From Alphaproteobacteria bacterium (GTDB lineage Bacteria; Pseudomonadota; Alphaproteobacteria; JAAEOK01), in NCBI GenBank assembly GCA_024244705.1, contig JAAEOK010000036.1, positions 155,441-219,440 of the forward strand: a stretch of DNA of 64,000 nucleotides, given 5' to 3'. Each line of letters begins with the position of its first letter. Position 1 is the stretch's first letter. Of the stretch, positions 18,568 through 28,000 are shown in pieces. The notes under the pieces are model-generated. The model was not told the origin of the DNA, made no database searches, and worked only from the letters and a program-made list of their open reading frames with translations. The position numbers and the translations under genes are program-made.

Positions 18568-18897
18568 ATGATGATTACTCCGAAAGAATTCATGGCGATG
18601 GACATGAGGGTGGCGGAGATCGTAACCGCCGAGCCCGTGGATGGGACGGACCGCCTCCTCAAAGTGAATGTCGATCTGGGTCAAGAACAGCGGACCTTGG
18701 TGGCCGGATTGGCTGCGTACTACCGGCCCCAGGAACTGCTGGGCAAGAAGGTCATAGTGGTAGCCAACATGAAACCCGCCCGCATCCATGGCGTGCTCTC
18801 TGAAGGGATGTTGCTGGGTGCGGGGTGCAGCAGCGGTACGGACGTGTCCTTACTGACCGTTGACAAAGCAGTGGACAAAGGAACCCGCGTGGAATGA
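18568..18897 (+). CDS. tRNA-binding (EMAP-II/CsaA-like OB-fold) protein
   Basis: 109 residues. FMAMDMRVAEIVTAEPVDGTDRLLKVNVDLG and RTLVAGLAAYY followed by GKKVIVVANMKPARIHGVLSEGM are the conserved strands of the tRNA_bind OB fold. This fold occurs in MetRS C-termini and in the free proteins CsaA/YgjH. Start is one of two adjacent ATGs (18568/18571) without a strong Shine-Dalgarno. It probably binds tRNA or acts as a chaperone-like protein. Its codon use is less GC-rich than that of the cobalamin genes. Confidence 0.8.
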   Translation: MMITPKEFMAMDMRVAEIVTAEPVDGTDRLLKVNVDLGQEQRTLVAGLAAYYRPQELLGKKVIVVANMKPARIHGVLSEGMLLGAGCSSGTDVSLLTVDKAVDKGTRVE

Positions 18898-18934
18898 GCG
18901 GTTCCTGTTGGCAAACCGGATCGGGGTAGAAGCG

Positions 18935-19696
18935 TTGGTCATAACGTTGAAAATTGACAGACCGGCAGCCCACCTGACACTGGACGTGCTGCCGGTCAAT
19001 GCCCTGGATATGCCCGCCTTGGAGGAACTCGATGGCCTCCTAAAACGCATAGAAGGCAATCGGGACGTCAGGGTGTTAACGATTGCCAGTGGCATCAAGG
19101 GGCTGTTCTGTGCCGGTGGCGACATGAAGTTTTGGCCGAGAGAGTTCCCTGACCGACCGGACTTGGTTTGCGATTCGGGGCGGCGCGTTTTCGCCCGAAT
19201 TGAGAGATTGGCCCAACCGACCATTGCCCTCATTGACGGCAAGGTCATCGGCGACGGTCTATCGCTGGCCCTGGCCTGTGACCTGCGCGTAGCCTCCCAT
19301 GACTCGTCCTTTCACCTCCCGGAGCTGGACTATGGCTTCATCCCTGGTTGGGGGACCGTAGGCAGGATGATACGGGAGATAGGCAAGGCGGCTGCTTCGG
19401 AGTTGTTGCTGATCGGCGAGCCGGTCGATGCTGCGATCGGTCTACGCATGGGCCTCGTCCACCGCGTCTTTGACGCCCAAGAGATTTGCTCGGCGACCCA
19501 ACACCTAGCCGCCGGATTGGCAAACAAACCGCCCATGGCCATGAGCCAAGCTAAGGCAGCCCTGCGCGGCAGGACAAGTGACTCAACCGATGGCGACTGG
19601 GAGTTGGATTGCTTCAAGGCCGTCTGGGGAGGCAAAGAGTGGGCCGCAGGAGTGGCCAGGGCATTCAAGGTCGACGTTTCCGCAATAGAGGAATGA
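18935..19696 (+). CDS. enoyl-CoA hydratase/isomerase (crotonase) family protein
   Basis: About 253 residues if it starts at TTG 18935, where GGGG is 8 bases upstream. A longer TTG frame begins at 18860, overlapping the previous gene. The oxyanion-hole segment GLFCAGGDMKFW and the second segment ALIDGKVIGDGLSLALACDLRVAS are diagnostic. FHLPELDYGFIPGWGTVGRM covers the active-site helix, where the usual second Glu is not obvious. Similar to cyclic dienoyl-CoA hydratases, but the substrate is unknown. Confidence 0.82.
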   Translation: MVITLKIDRPAAHLTLDVLPVNALDMPALEELDGLLKRIEGNRDVRVLTIASGIKGLFCAGGDMKFWPREFPDRPDLVCDSGRRVFARIERLAQPTIALIDGKVIGDGLSLALACDLRVASHDSSFHLPELDYGFIPGWGTVGRMIREIGKAAASELLLIGEPVDAAIGLRMGLVHRVFDAQEICSATQHLAAGLANKPPMAMSQAKAALRGRTSDSTDGDWELDCFKAVWGGKEWAAGVARAFKVDVSAIEE

Positions 19697-19786
19697 CCAG
19701 AGGATCCCGGGGAGTTGAATCAGGCGATCAAAGTCATCGACTATTCTTATGGGTTTGATCGCCAACTCGATATTTGACGCAAATGG

Positions 19787-19813
19787 TTGGTAACCCCACA
19801 TTTTGTGTATTAT
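19787..19813 (+). promoter_or_regulatory. candidate promoter of the sigZ-like gene
   Basis: TTGGTA (19787-19792) and TATTAT (19808-19813) with a 15-base spacer, about 22 bases before the start codon, in an AT-richer gap. The spacer is short, so this is tentative. GGTAACCCC inside it also resembles ECF-type -35 elements. Confidence 0.3.
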
Positions 19814-19835
19814 GTTAGGTACTTGAGCAGGAAAC

Positions 19836-20375
19836 ATGATGATGGCCAGCTTGGATCTCGCGTGGGAGGAATACGGCCCTGCGCTGAAGAATTTCATCCG
19901 CCGCCGCGTGTCAGATGAAGCTTTAGTCGAGGACATACTCCAAGACGTTTTTGTCAAGGCGCAGTCGCGTCTGGACAGCCTCAGGGATAAGGCAAAACTG
20001 AAGCCGTGGATCTATCAGAATTGCCGTCACACGATCATAGATCATTACCGTCGCAAGAAAATCGTGACCGAACAGCCGGACACACTCTTTGTTGAAACGC
20101 AGATAGAGGAAGAGCGGTTCCGCGATGACCTCAATTCGTGCGTCCGGAAATTGACGGAAAACCTGCCGGCCAAATTCGGCCAAGCGTTGTTTCTGACCGC
20201 CTATGATGGCCTGACCCAAAAGGAGATGAGCGAACATCTGGGTATATCCGTTTCCGGGGCCAAATCAAGGGTCCAGAGGGCCAGGGAGAGGCTGAAGTCC
20301 GAACTGCTGGACTGCTGCAACCTGGAGTTCGATACGTTCGGAAAAATAATCGACTACACACCCAAGGAACGATAG
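19836..20375 (+). CDS. sigZ: ECF-like RNA polymerase sigma factor, SigZ type
   Basis: 179 residues starting after AGCAGGAAAC. Region 2 (DEALVEDILQDVFVKAQSRL, KPWIYQNCRHTIIDHYRRKK) and region 4 (YDGLTQKEMSEHLGISVSGAKSRVQRARERLK) are both intact. The C-terminal tail DCCNLEFDTFGKIIDYTPK, with its Cys pair, is the SigZ hallmark and could sense metal or redox state. No anti-sigma gene is adjacent. arsM follows after a 211-base gap holding two similar T/C-rich motifs (20424-20443 and 20517-20541). Confidence 0.85.
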   Translation: MMMASLDLAWEEYGPALKNFIRRRVSDEALVEDILQDVFVKAQSRLDSLRDKAKLKPWIYQNCRHTIIDHYRRKKIVTEQPDTLFVETQIEEERFRDDLNSCVRKLTENLPAKFGQALFLTAYDGLTQKEMSEHLGISVSGAKSRVQRARERLKSELLDCCNLEFDTFGKIIDYTPKER

Positions 20376-20423
20376 CCGCCAACGCACCGCCCAGCCGGGG
20401 TCTGCTGCGACTCCACGCCTATT

Positions 20424-20541
20424 GATTTCCCTCCTTTTTCCTCGTGCCATTCGCCTCGGTCTGCGGCCAGCGATCGCCTTCGATCCGATCCGTCAGTCCA
20501 AGCCATACCGCCAGCCGATTCCCCTTGCGTCCTTTTTCCTC
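20424..20541 (+). promoter_or_regulatory. pair of similar T/C-rich motifs upstream of arsM
   Basis: GATTTCCCTCCTTTTTCCTC at 20424-20443 recurs in looser form at 20517-20541, as GATTCCCC followed by TCCTTTTTCCTC. Both lie in the otherwise empty gap between the sigma gene and arsM. They may be promoter elements for the sigma factor or binding sites of a regulator. Inference only. Confidence 0.35.
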
Positions 20542-20586
20542 TCTTTTCGTCTACCAATTCAGTCAAGATTCAAATGGACTGGAACG

Positions 20587-21408
20587 ATGAAAGAGCAAGA
20601 CAGGATGAGGAGCATTGTCCGGCAGCGCTACGGCAGCTTGGCTGGTCAAAACGGAGACTGCTGCGATACGAACGTAACCCGGCAGTCCTCACACTGTTGC
20701 ACGCAGCCCGAGAGTGCATCTGAGACGACTGCTGCTGCTGGTTTCTTCTACACCGACCAAGAGGTCGGTGCGGCTCCAGAAGGATCCTTTATGGGCTTAG
20801 GCTGCGGCAACCCCTTGGCCCTAGCGGGGCTGCGGGCCAGAGAGACGGTTCTGGACCTAGGTAGTGGCGGCGGGTTTGATTGCTTTTTGGCGGCTCAACA
20901 GGTTGGACCCGACGGAATGGTGATCGGCGTTGACATGACCCCGGAAATGGTCGCCAGAGCCAGAGCGAATGCCGTGCGGGAGGGATACAAGAATGTTGAT
21001 TTCCGTCTTGGGGAGTTAGAGAACCTGCCCGTGGCGGACGGATCAGTCGATGTCATCATCTCCAACTGTGTGGTCAATCTCTCGCCGGACAAGCCGCAGG
21101 TTTTTGCCGAGTCCTTCCGCGTCCTCAAACCCGGCGGACGATTGATGATCATGGACATGGTCGCCAAGGCGTCCTTGCCGGATCGGTTGCGTGACGATCC
21201 GAGCCTCTACTGCGAGTGCGTCTCCGGCGCGGCCGAGGTTGGAGCCGTTGAGGCAATGTTGGCTGAAGCGGGCTTCGGTTCGATCCGGATCAGATTCAAG
21301 GATCAAAGTCGGGAGCCGTCCAGCGAAGAGGTGAGTGAGGACAACGTTCATCAATTTGTTTCATCGGCCGGCATCGAAGCGGTCAAATCCGCCCCGGCCG
21401 ACACCTGA
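20587..21408 (+). CDS. arsM: arsenite S-adenosylmethionine methyltransferase
   Basis: 273 residues; the frame is open upstream but ATG 20587, after GGAAC, gives the family start. ArsM features are the cysteine-rich N-terminus (GDCCDTN, SHCCTQ), the SAM motif VLDLGSGGGFDCFLA, GLGCGNP, the conserved ISNCVVNLSPDK and YCECVSGA. The last supplies the Cys pair implicated in As(III) binding. It would methylate arsenite to volatile or less toxic species in the cytoplasm. It follows a SigZ-type sigma factor and precedes an AhpD-like protein on the same strand. Confidence 0.9.
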   Translation: MKEQDRMRSIVRQRYGSLAGQNGDCCDTNVTRQSSHCCTQPESASETTAAAGFFYTDQEVGAAPEGSFMGLGCGNPLALAGLRARETVLDLGSGGGFDCFLAAQQVGPDGMVIGVDMTPEMVARARANAVREGYKNVDFRLGELENLPVADGSVDVIISNCVVNLSPDKPQVFAESFRVLKPGGRLMIMDMVAKASLPDRLRDDPSLYCECVSGAAEVGAVEAMLAEAGFGSIRIRFKDQSREPSSEEVSEDNVHQFVSSAGIEAVKSAPADT

Positions 21409-21578
21409 CGATCGAGCTGAGGCTGAGACGAGGCCTCCAGCCCATCGGTTGGCAAGAGGTTCCGGTGCCAAGGAATATCCATCGATTACAGCGTGTCGAG
21501 CGCGGCCGCCATTGGCCGCGAGAGCGAGAGACGTGAGCTACGGCCCCAACTAGAGCAATGACATCTGGAGTGAAAAAA

Positions 21579-21803
21579 ATGGACGAGCGGATGAAAGAGC
21601 TTGTAGCGATAGGTGCCTCAGCGGCAGCCAACTGCCATCCCTGTATCGACCACCACTTGACTAAGTGCGATGAGCTAGGAATTTCTCGTCAAGAGGTTAT
21701 TGAAGCAGTCAAGGTGGGACTGATGGTCAACCACGGTGCCGAGCGTGCCATTCGCAAGAAAGCACGAGAGCTACTGGGTGAATCGATGATTGATCCAGCT
21801 TAG
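21579..21803 (+). CDS. carboxymuconolactone decarboxylase / AhpD-like protein
   Basis: 74 residues starting 8 bases after GGAG (ATG 21579; a second ATG at 21558). ANCHPCIDHHL gives the redox CxxC (C19, C22) followed by His, as in AhpD-like CMD domains, and GISRQEVIEAV is the next conserved helix. A single short CMD module of this size is typical for stand-alone peroxidase-like proteins. Its place after arsM suggests thiol-disulfide chemistry linked to arsenic or oxidative stress. Confidence 0.85.
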   Translation: MDERMKELVAIGASAAANCHPCIDHHLTKCDELGISRQEVIEAVKVGLMVNHGAERAIRKKARELLGESMIDPA

Positions 21804-21840
21804 GCGCACGAACACGGCTGTAGATTGGAGGATGAGGAAA

Positions 21841-22107
21841 ATGGCACAAGCGACCCCTATGCCGATGTGCCCGATGGCAGAAACCTGCAAGGGCATGAAG
21901 GAGAAGCCTCTTTCCGGCCTGATGATGATCCCAGGGATCGCGTTCATAGCCCTGGGCGTATTGATCATCGTCTGGCAACCTGTCCTGCCGTGGCTGGTGG
22001 CCGCCGCGTGCATCCTGGTAGGTGGCGCCATGCTTGTGATGGCCAACCTCATGCGCAGGATTGGCTCCCGATTCAAGGAGATGCACGAACACGGCTCTTC
22101 CGCCTGA
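21841..22107 (+). CDS. small two-helix membrane protein with Met/Cys-rich N-terminus
   Basis: 88 residues. The N-terminus MAQATPMPMCPMAETCKGM is dense in Met and Cys (M7, M9, C10, M12, C16, M19), a pattern of soft-metal binding. Two hydrophobic helices follow (LMMIPGIAFIALGVLIIV and LVAAACILVGGAMLVMANL), then a basic tail with HEHG. GGAGG lies upstream; ATG 21832 is an alternative start. Function unknown; sits 37 bases after the AhpD-like gene and 5 bases before the cyclase, so probably cotranscribed. Confidence 0.7.
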   Translation: MAQATPMPMCPMAETCKGMKEKPLSGLMMIPGIAFIALGVLIIVWQPVLPWLVAAACILVGGAMLVMANLMRRIGSRFKEMHEHGSSA

Positions 22108-22112
22108 GATCT

Positions 22113-23300
22113 ATGACGCATCGTTTTGACATTGCGGCGATCGAGGATTGGCTGGTCGAGCAGGGCGTTTTGAGGCCGAAATTCGAAACGCTGATCGAAG
22201 ACTATTGTGAGCGTTTGGTTGCTGTCGGCCTGCCTATATGGCACGCGTATTTCACCAGTCTGACATTGCATCCAACGACGGCGACGATCGGCTGTTTATG
22301 GCACCGCGATAGCGAGGTGGAACGCAGATCATATACTCATGAAGATGCCCGATTCGGCGGTTGGGAGAAGTATCCGCTCCACTTCATGTTCAAGAACAGG
22401 GTCAACGTCCTGCGGCGCCGACTTACGGGGCCGGATGCGATGGTGGATTTTCCGCAGCTTGAGGAACTCAAGAAACATGGGGCGACCGATTATGTCGGCC
22501 AACTAACCGAATTTGGTTTGGATGGTACGCCGGATCGCGAAACCGGATTCCTGGCGTCCTGGAGTACCGATCGATCGAGTGGGTTCTCCGACGCCGATAT
22601 CGCAGCGCTGGAATACCTGCAGCCGCGATTGGCCCTAGCACTGCAAAGCCGTATCAGCTACGAAATTGAGGTCAATCTGCTTGATACCTACGTCGGCCCG
22701 GATGCCGGCAGACGGATACTCGCGGGCGAGATCAAGCGCGGCAAAGGCAAACGCATCCGCGCGGCAATCATGCTTTCCGATCTTGGCGGCTTCACCGCAA
22801 TGACCGATCGGCTGCCGTCCGAGCAAGTCATTGCGCATCTCAACGACTATTTCGGGATCATGGCGACCGAGGTGCAAGAGCAAAGCGGCGAGGTGCTAAA
22901 GTTCATCGGCGATGGCATGCTCGCGGTTTTCGACATCGAAGGTTCGGCCCATGACAAAGCCTGCTGTCAGGCTATTCATGCCGCCATCGGCGCCGCGAAC
23001 GCCTTGGCGTCGCTTAACCAGGATCGGGCGGAAAAACTCAATGTCCGAATGGCATTGCATTTGGGTGAGGTGGTCTATGGCAACATCGGCGCCGCTGATC
23101 GCCTCGATTTCACCGTTATCGGTGCGGCGGTCAACGAAACGGCCCGGATAGAGGGGCTTTGTCGGGCACTCGACAGGCAAATCTTGACGTCGGCTAGTTT
23201 TGCATCGAGCTGTACATGCAAACCGCTCATCTCTGTTGGTTTTCATCATCTCCGAGGTGTAAGCGAACCCCAGGAATTGTTTACTCCAGCTTCAAATTGA
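22113..23300 (+). CDS. class III adenylate/guanylate cyclase domain protein
   Basis: 395 residues beginning 5 bases after the small membrane protein; the open frame upstream is a shadow. The first ~200 residues are an unassigned sensor-like region (YFTSLTLHPTTATIGCLWHRD, GFSDADIAALEYLQPRLALAL). The C-terminal ~170 residues are a cyclase homology domain with the metal Asp in MLSDLGGFTAMTD and the second in IGDGMLAVFD. LDFTVIGAAVNETARIE is the usual substrate-proximal motif. It should make cAMP or cGMP. N-terminal domains of this type recur in soil alphaproteobacterial cyclases; ligand unknown. Confidence 0.85.
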   Translation: MTHRFDIAAIEDWLVEQGVLRPKFETLIEDYCERLVAVGLPIWHAYFTSLTLHPTTATIGCLWHRDSEVERRSYTHEDARFGGWEKYPLHFMFKNRVNVLRRRLTGPDAMVDFPQLEELKKHGATDYVGQLTEFGLDGTPDRETGFLASWSTDRSSGFSDADIAALEYLQPRLALALQSRISYEIEVNLLDTYVGPDAGRRILAGEIKRGKGKRIRAAIMLSDLGGFTAMTDRLPSEQVIAHLNDYFGIMATEVQEQSGEVLKFIGDGMLAVFDIEGSAHDKACCQAIHAAIGAANALASLNQDRAEKLNVRMALHLGEVVYGNIGAADRLDFTVIGAAVNETARIEGLCRALDRQILTSASFASSCTCKPLISVGFHHLRGVSEPQELFTPASN

Positions 23301-23665
23301 TACCTGTGCACCAAACCCTACTTCTCGATTCACACCACCCTTGCAGCGATCCCGAACTTCTGGTTTGGGTCAGACTTTACCGTCAGCGTCCGTTCCGGTC
23401 TACGTCGGCTGATCGGGGTACAACGGTCGAAGACCACTCAAGCTTCCGGTGTCAGGAGCATTGCCGCCATGATTGCAGGCAGCTCCGGACGGCAAGGTTG
23501 TGCCAAGACCTGACATGGCAATGCTGTACATACGGTGCTGACTACGCCGTTGTGGTGGGGACCGGCAGTTCTCGGCCTTCTTGGTTCATCGGTGGCAGCC
23601 GCTCATATTCCTGGTAATCTGATTTTGGGTAGAGAATCCGCGATCTTTGAAACGGGAAGCCTCTC
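23301..23665. other. intergenic stretch without a recognisable gene
   Basis: 365 bases between the cyclase and the serine hydrolase. Short open frames exist, but none has a ribosome site or recognisable protein pattern. No hairpin with T-run, repeat or tRNA was found. Confidence 0.5.
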
Positions 23666-24781
23666 ATGATCGCTCGTCGTCCATTGTTGGTTCTCGGGAG
23701 CGTCATCTTGTCTGTCTCGCTCAACTCGGCGGACGCGGGCCCTCCGCATGACTGGCAACAGATCTCGCCGGCCGAAGCCGGGTTCTTGCCGGACGTGGGG
23801 GAGAAGCTTGATGACGCTGTCCGAACGAACGAATTCGCCAATCTCCATGCGGTCGTCGTTGCCCGAGGCGGGAAGTTGGTTCTGGAGCGCTACTATGAGG
23901 GCGCAGACGAACGCCGGGGCGATGCTCTCGGCATCGTCAAATTCGGACCCGAGGTCAAGCATGACCTGCGTTCCGTTACCAAGAGCATCGTCGACCTGCT
24001 GTACGGGATCGCGCTGGCGGATGGAAGGGTCGCCGATCTGGATCAATCGCTTGTCGACCAGTTTCCGGCTTACGAGGATCTCGCAGCCGATCCGAAGAGA
24101 AGGCGAATGACGGTCCTTCACGCCCTATCGATGACGCTGGGAACAGAGTGGGATGAGGATTTGCCCTATAGCAATCCGCGCAATAGCGAGACCGCCATGG
24201 ATCTGGCCACCGATCGTTACCGCTACGTGTTGGAGCGACCGTTCGTCGCGGAGCCCGGCAGCCAGTGGAACTACAACGGCGGCGCCACCGCGTTGCTGGC
24301 GCATTTGATCAGCCGAGGCACCGGACGGCCGCTCCTCGACTTCGCACGCGAGAGACTGTTCGAACCCCTGGGGATCGCCGATGTGGAATGGCTCGCCGGT
24401 TCGGACGGCGAGCCGATTGCAGCTTCGGGTCTGCGCATGCGCCCGCGAGATCTCGCCAAGATCGGCCAACTGGTCCTCGATCGCGGAACCTGGGGCGAGT
24501 CTCGGTTGGTGCCGTCCGAATGGCTCGACCAATCCTTTACGCCGAGGGTCCATGCGGCCGATGATCTCGACTATGGCTATCACTGGTGGCTGGGCAAAAT
24601 GAAAGCCAACGATCAACCTTGGATCGGCGCTTTTGGCAATGGTGGCCAGCGCCTTTTCATCATCCCGAGCCTGCAGCTGGTGGTTGTGATCGCCGCCGGC
24701 AACTACAATAAGCCAGATCAGTGGAAATTGCCGGTCGCCGTCATGAGCAAAGTTGTCCTGCCGGCGTTGCGCGATAAGTGA
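23666..24781 (+). CDS. exported serine hydrolase, class C beta-lactamase-like
   Basis: 371 residues with a signal peptide (MIARRPLLVLGSVILSVSLNSADA). SVTK (S103, K106) is the SxxK active site, WNYNGG the YxN-type motif, and GNGGQRLFIIPSLQLVVV the C-terminal strand replacing KTG. The fold covers penicillin-binding proteins, esterases and 6-aminohexanoate hydrolases, so substrate is open. Acts in the periplasm. Flanked by two cyclase genes on the same strand. Confidence 0.85.
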   Translation: MIARRPLLVLGSVILSVSLNSADAGPPHDWQQISPAEAGFLPDVGEKLDDAVRTNEFANLHAVVVARGGKLVLERYYEGADERRGDALGIVKFGPEVKHDLRSVTKSIVDLLYGIALADGRVADLDQSLVDQFPAYEDLAADPKRRRMTVLHALSMTLGTEWDEDLPYSNPRNSETAMDLATDRYRYVLERPFVAEPGSQWNYNGGATALLAHLISRGTGRPLLDFARERLFEPLGIADVEWLAGSDGEPIAASGLRMRPRDLAKIGQLVLDRGTWGESRLVPSEWLDQSFTPRVHAADDLDYGYHWWLGKMKANDQPWIGAFGNGGQRLFIIPSLQLVVVIAAGNYNKPDQWKLPVAVMSKVVLPALRDK

Positions 24782-25072
24782 ACTCCAACACCCTTGAGCA
24801 GCCATGAATGTCAGCAGAGGGTCACAACTCACCTTCAGCGACATGTTCGGCCTACGACCAGAATTGGAGTTAGAGCCGTCGAAATCGGCAAGAAAGCGGA
24901 CTCCGCTTTTCGAACGACCAGAGTTAGGTGAGTCGCTGCCGTGGTTAGGGCCGACACAGATAGGCTGGAACTAGTCAAAACCGGACCGACATGGCCCTTT
25001 GCATTAGCTGAGCGCTCACACTACCATCCGAAGACCTTCCCGAATTCCGAGGAGGCGTTCGGTCAGCCAGCG

Positions 25073-28000
25073 ATGACAGAGTTAGCAACATGGCTGGAGA
25101 AGCACGGGCTTGGCCAATTTGCCCAAGTCTTAGCCGAAAACGACATCGATTTCGACGTGTTTCCGAGCCTGACAGAGGACGATCTCAAGGAGCTGGGCTT
25201 GTCCATCGGACACCGGCGACGGTTTCTCAATGCGCTGCAAAAGTCCGCGCTGAAGTTGGGCCGAAGCGACGCGGCGCAGGCTGAAAGGGTCGATGACCAG
25301 GAGAGCGCGGACCGACGCCAGCTCACGGTGATGTTCTGTGACCTGGTCGGATCTACCGAGCTGTCCGAGAAGCTCGATCCCGAAGATATGCGCAGTGTCC
25401 TCGGCCAGTATCACAACACCGTGGCGAATACCGTCTCCCAGCATGAAGGTCATGTGGCCAAACTTCTCGGAGACGGAGTCCTCGCTTATTTCGGTTGGCC
25501 GCAGGCACATGAGGCCGCCGCCGAAGTCGCGGTTCGCGCAGCCCTGGCCGCTGTCTCGGCAGTAGGCGAACACGAGGTGGCGGGAGAACCGCTCGCTGCG
25601 CGCGTCGGGATTGCGACCGGCTCAGTGGTGATCGGCGACATGATCGGAGAATCGGCACAGGAACGGGGGGCCGTCGTCGGATCGACGCCAAATCTCGCGG
25701 CCCGTCTCCAGGCCCTGGCACAACCTGGCGAGGTTGCCATCAATGATGGGACGCGTCGCCTGATCGGCGCCGCCTTCGATCTCGAGGACCGCGGTGCGCA
25801 TGCGCTCAAGGGCTTCGAAGACCCAATCCCGGTCTGGCGAGTGAGCGGCGTCGGGTCGGTGGTGAGCCGGTTCGACGCGCTGCATGGCTCCGGCCTCACC
25901 GATTTCGTCGGTCGGACCCATGAGATTGGTCTACTCGAAGATCGTTGGCGTCAAGCCCAGAATGGTGAGGGCCAGGTCGTGTTGCTTTCCGGCGAGGCCG
26001 GGATTGGCAAGAGCCGGATCATGCGCGAGTTCGCCCTGGCCCGAACGGCCGAAGAGAGGCAGATCTTGCGCTACCAGTGTTCTCCGCATGAGGTCCACGC
26101 CGCCTTCCACCCGATCGTGACCGAACTGTCGGCGGCGGCGGGATTCTTGCCCAACGATCCCCCCGAGCTCCGTCTCGACAAACTGGAGACCCATCTCGGC
26201 GAGATCTTCGAGGAGCTCGACGAGGCAGCGCCCCTATTTGCATGCCTCCTGTCCCTGCCGCGTGAACGCTATCCACCGATTGAGATGGGGCCACAGCGTC
26301 GCAAGCAGCGCACCGTTGCGCTATTGAGCGAGCGCGTCGCCCGGCTCGCCACTGAACAGCCGGTGCTGATTCTGGCGGAGGACCTCCACTGGGCCGATCC
26401 GTCAAGCATTGAGGCGCTCGACGCCGTTATCGAGCGGACGCAGGAGCTTCCGGTGCTCGTGGTCGCGACCACCCGCCCCGAGTATGCCCCTGAGTGGGAC
26501 GGTCATGGACACGTAACTTTGCACTCGCTCAACCGGCTCGGGCACGGCGACGGCCGGGCAATTGCCGAAGCGGTCGCCGTTGGTAAAGCGTTGCCTAAGG
26601 AAGTGCTCGAACGCATCGTTATGCAGACCGACGGCATTCCGCTGTTCGTCGAGGAGCTAACCAAGACGGTGCTTGAATCGGGATTGCTCGAGGAACGCAA
26701 CGACCGCTACGTCCTGACGGGGCCGCTGCCGGATTTGGCAATCCCGTCGACCCTGCAGGACTCTCTGATGGCCCGCCTTGACCGGCTGGCTCCGGTCAGA
26801 CAGGTGATCCAGGCGGCGGCCTGCATCGGCCGGGAGTTCGATGCAGGTCTTCTCTCGGCCGCGGTCGCGATGGACAGCGATTCACTTGACGATGCCCTCG
26901 ATCAGCTTGTGGAAGCTCAGCTGATCTTCAGACGCACTGGTGTCGCCGAAGAAAGATACATCTTCAAGCATGCGCTCGTGCAGGATGCGGCTTATGCGAG
27001 CCTGCTCAAGAGTTCGCGGCAACCGCTTCACGCCCGCCTCGCCCGCGCCCTCGAGGAGACCAGGGACCCTGACGCGCTGGAGCTGGCACGTCATCACTTC
27101 GCGGCGGGCGCCTACGAACGCTCCGCCGGACTATTTCTGAGCGCCGGACAGAAACTGCTCGAAGCCAGTGCGGTGGCCGAAGCCATCGGCGCTCTAGAGC
27201 AGGGGCTCGTTGCCATGCAGGCACTACCCCCGTCGCGCGACCGCGACCGGCTCGAGCTGGACATCCGCATCGCCCTTGGCGCAGGGCGCATGGCAAATTT
27301 CGGTTGGGCGCATCCTTCCGTGTCGGAGGCGTTCGAGCCCGCCTATCCGCTGGCAAGAAGCTTTGGCGACAACGTGGCACTCGCCTCGATTTTGTGGGGA
27401 CTCTGGGTCCACTACCAAACGAGGACGAATTTTCCGCAGGCGCACGAATGGCTCAGCGAATTGAGAACCGTCGCGGGAGAGAACAGTGAAACGGACCTGC
27501 CGGTGGTCTACGACATGTCAGCGGGCTGCCAGTACTTCTGGGAGGCCGACTATGAGCATGCCGTCGTCCACACGGATCATTTGAAAGAGATCTACGTTCC
27601 CGAGCGGCATGCGCGGATCGCGTCGTTGACCAACCACGATCCACTGGTTTTTTCCCAGCATTGGGCGGGGAGTCTTGCGGAGTGGATTCGGGGATATCCT
27701 GACCGCTCAATCGAAAGGCTCGACGAAGCCGTGTCTCTGGCACGGAAGATCGGCCATCCCTTCAACCTCATGTTTGCGCTGACCGCGGGGGCGACAGCCC
27801 TCATTTACCGTGGCGAAGCGGACCGGCTTCTCGAATTCTGCGACGAGGCGGAGAAGGTCGTCACCGAGGAGGCGCTTGGTCAGTTTTCGATGAATGTCTG
27901 CGTGTACCAGTGGCGTGGTGCCGCCCGTATCCAACAGCGCGAATTCGGGATCGGGCACTCGCTAGCCGTGAAGGGCAATGAGTATTGGACGATGAGCGGT

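Noticed and set aside
20265..20566. Minus-strand frames opposite the sigZ-arsM gap
   Set aside because: No start signals and no recognisable protein features; the region is better read as control DNA for arsM.
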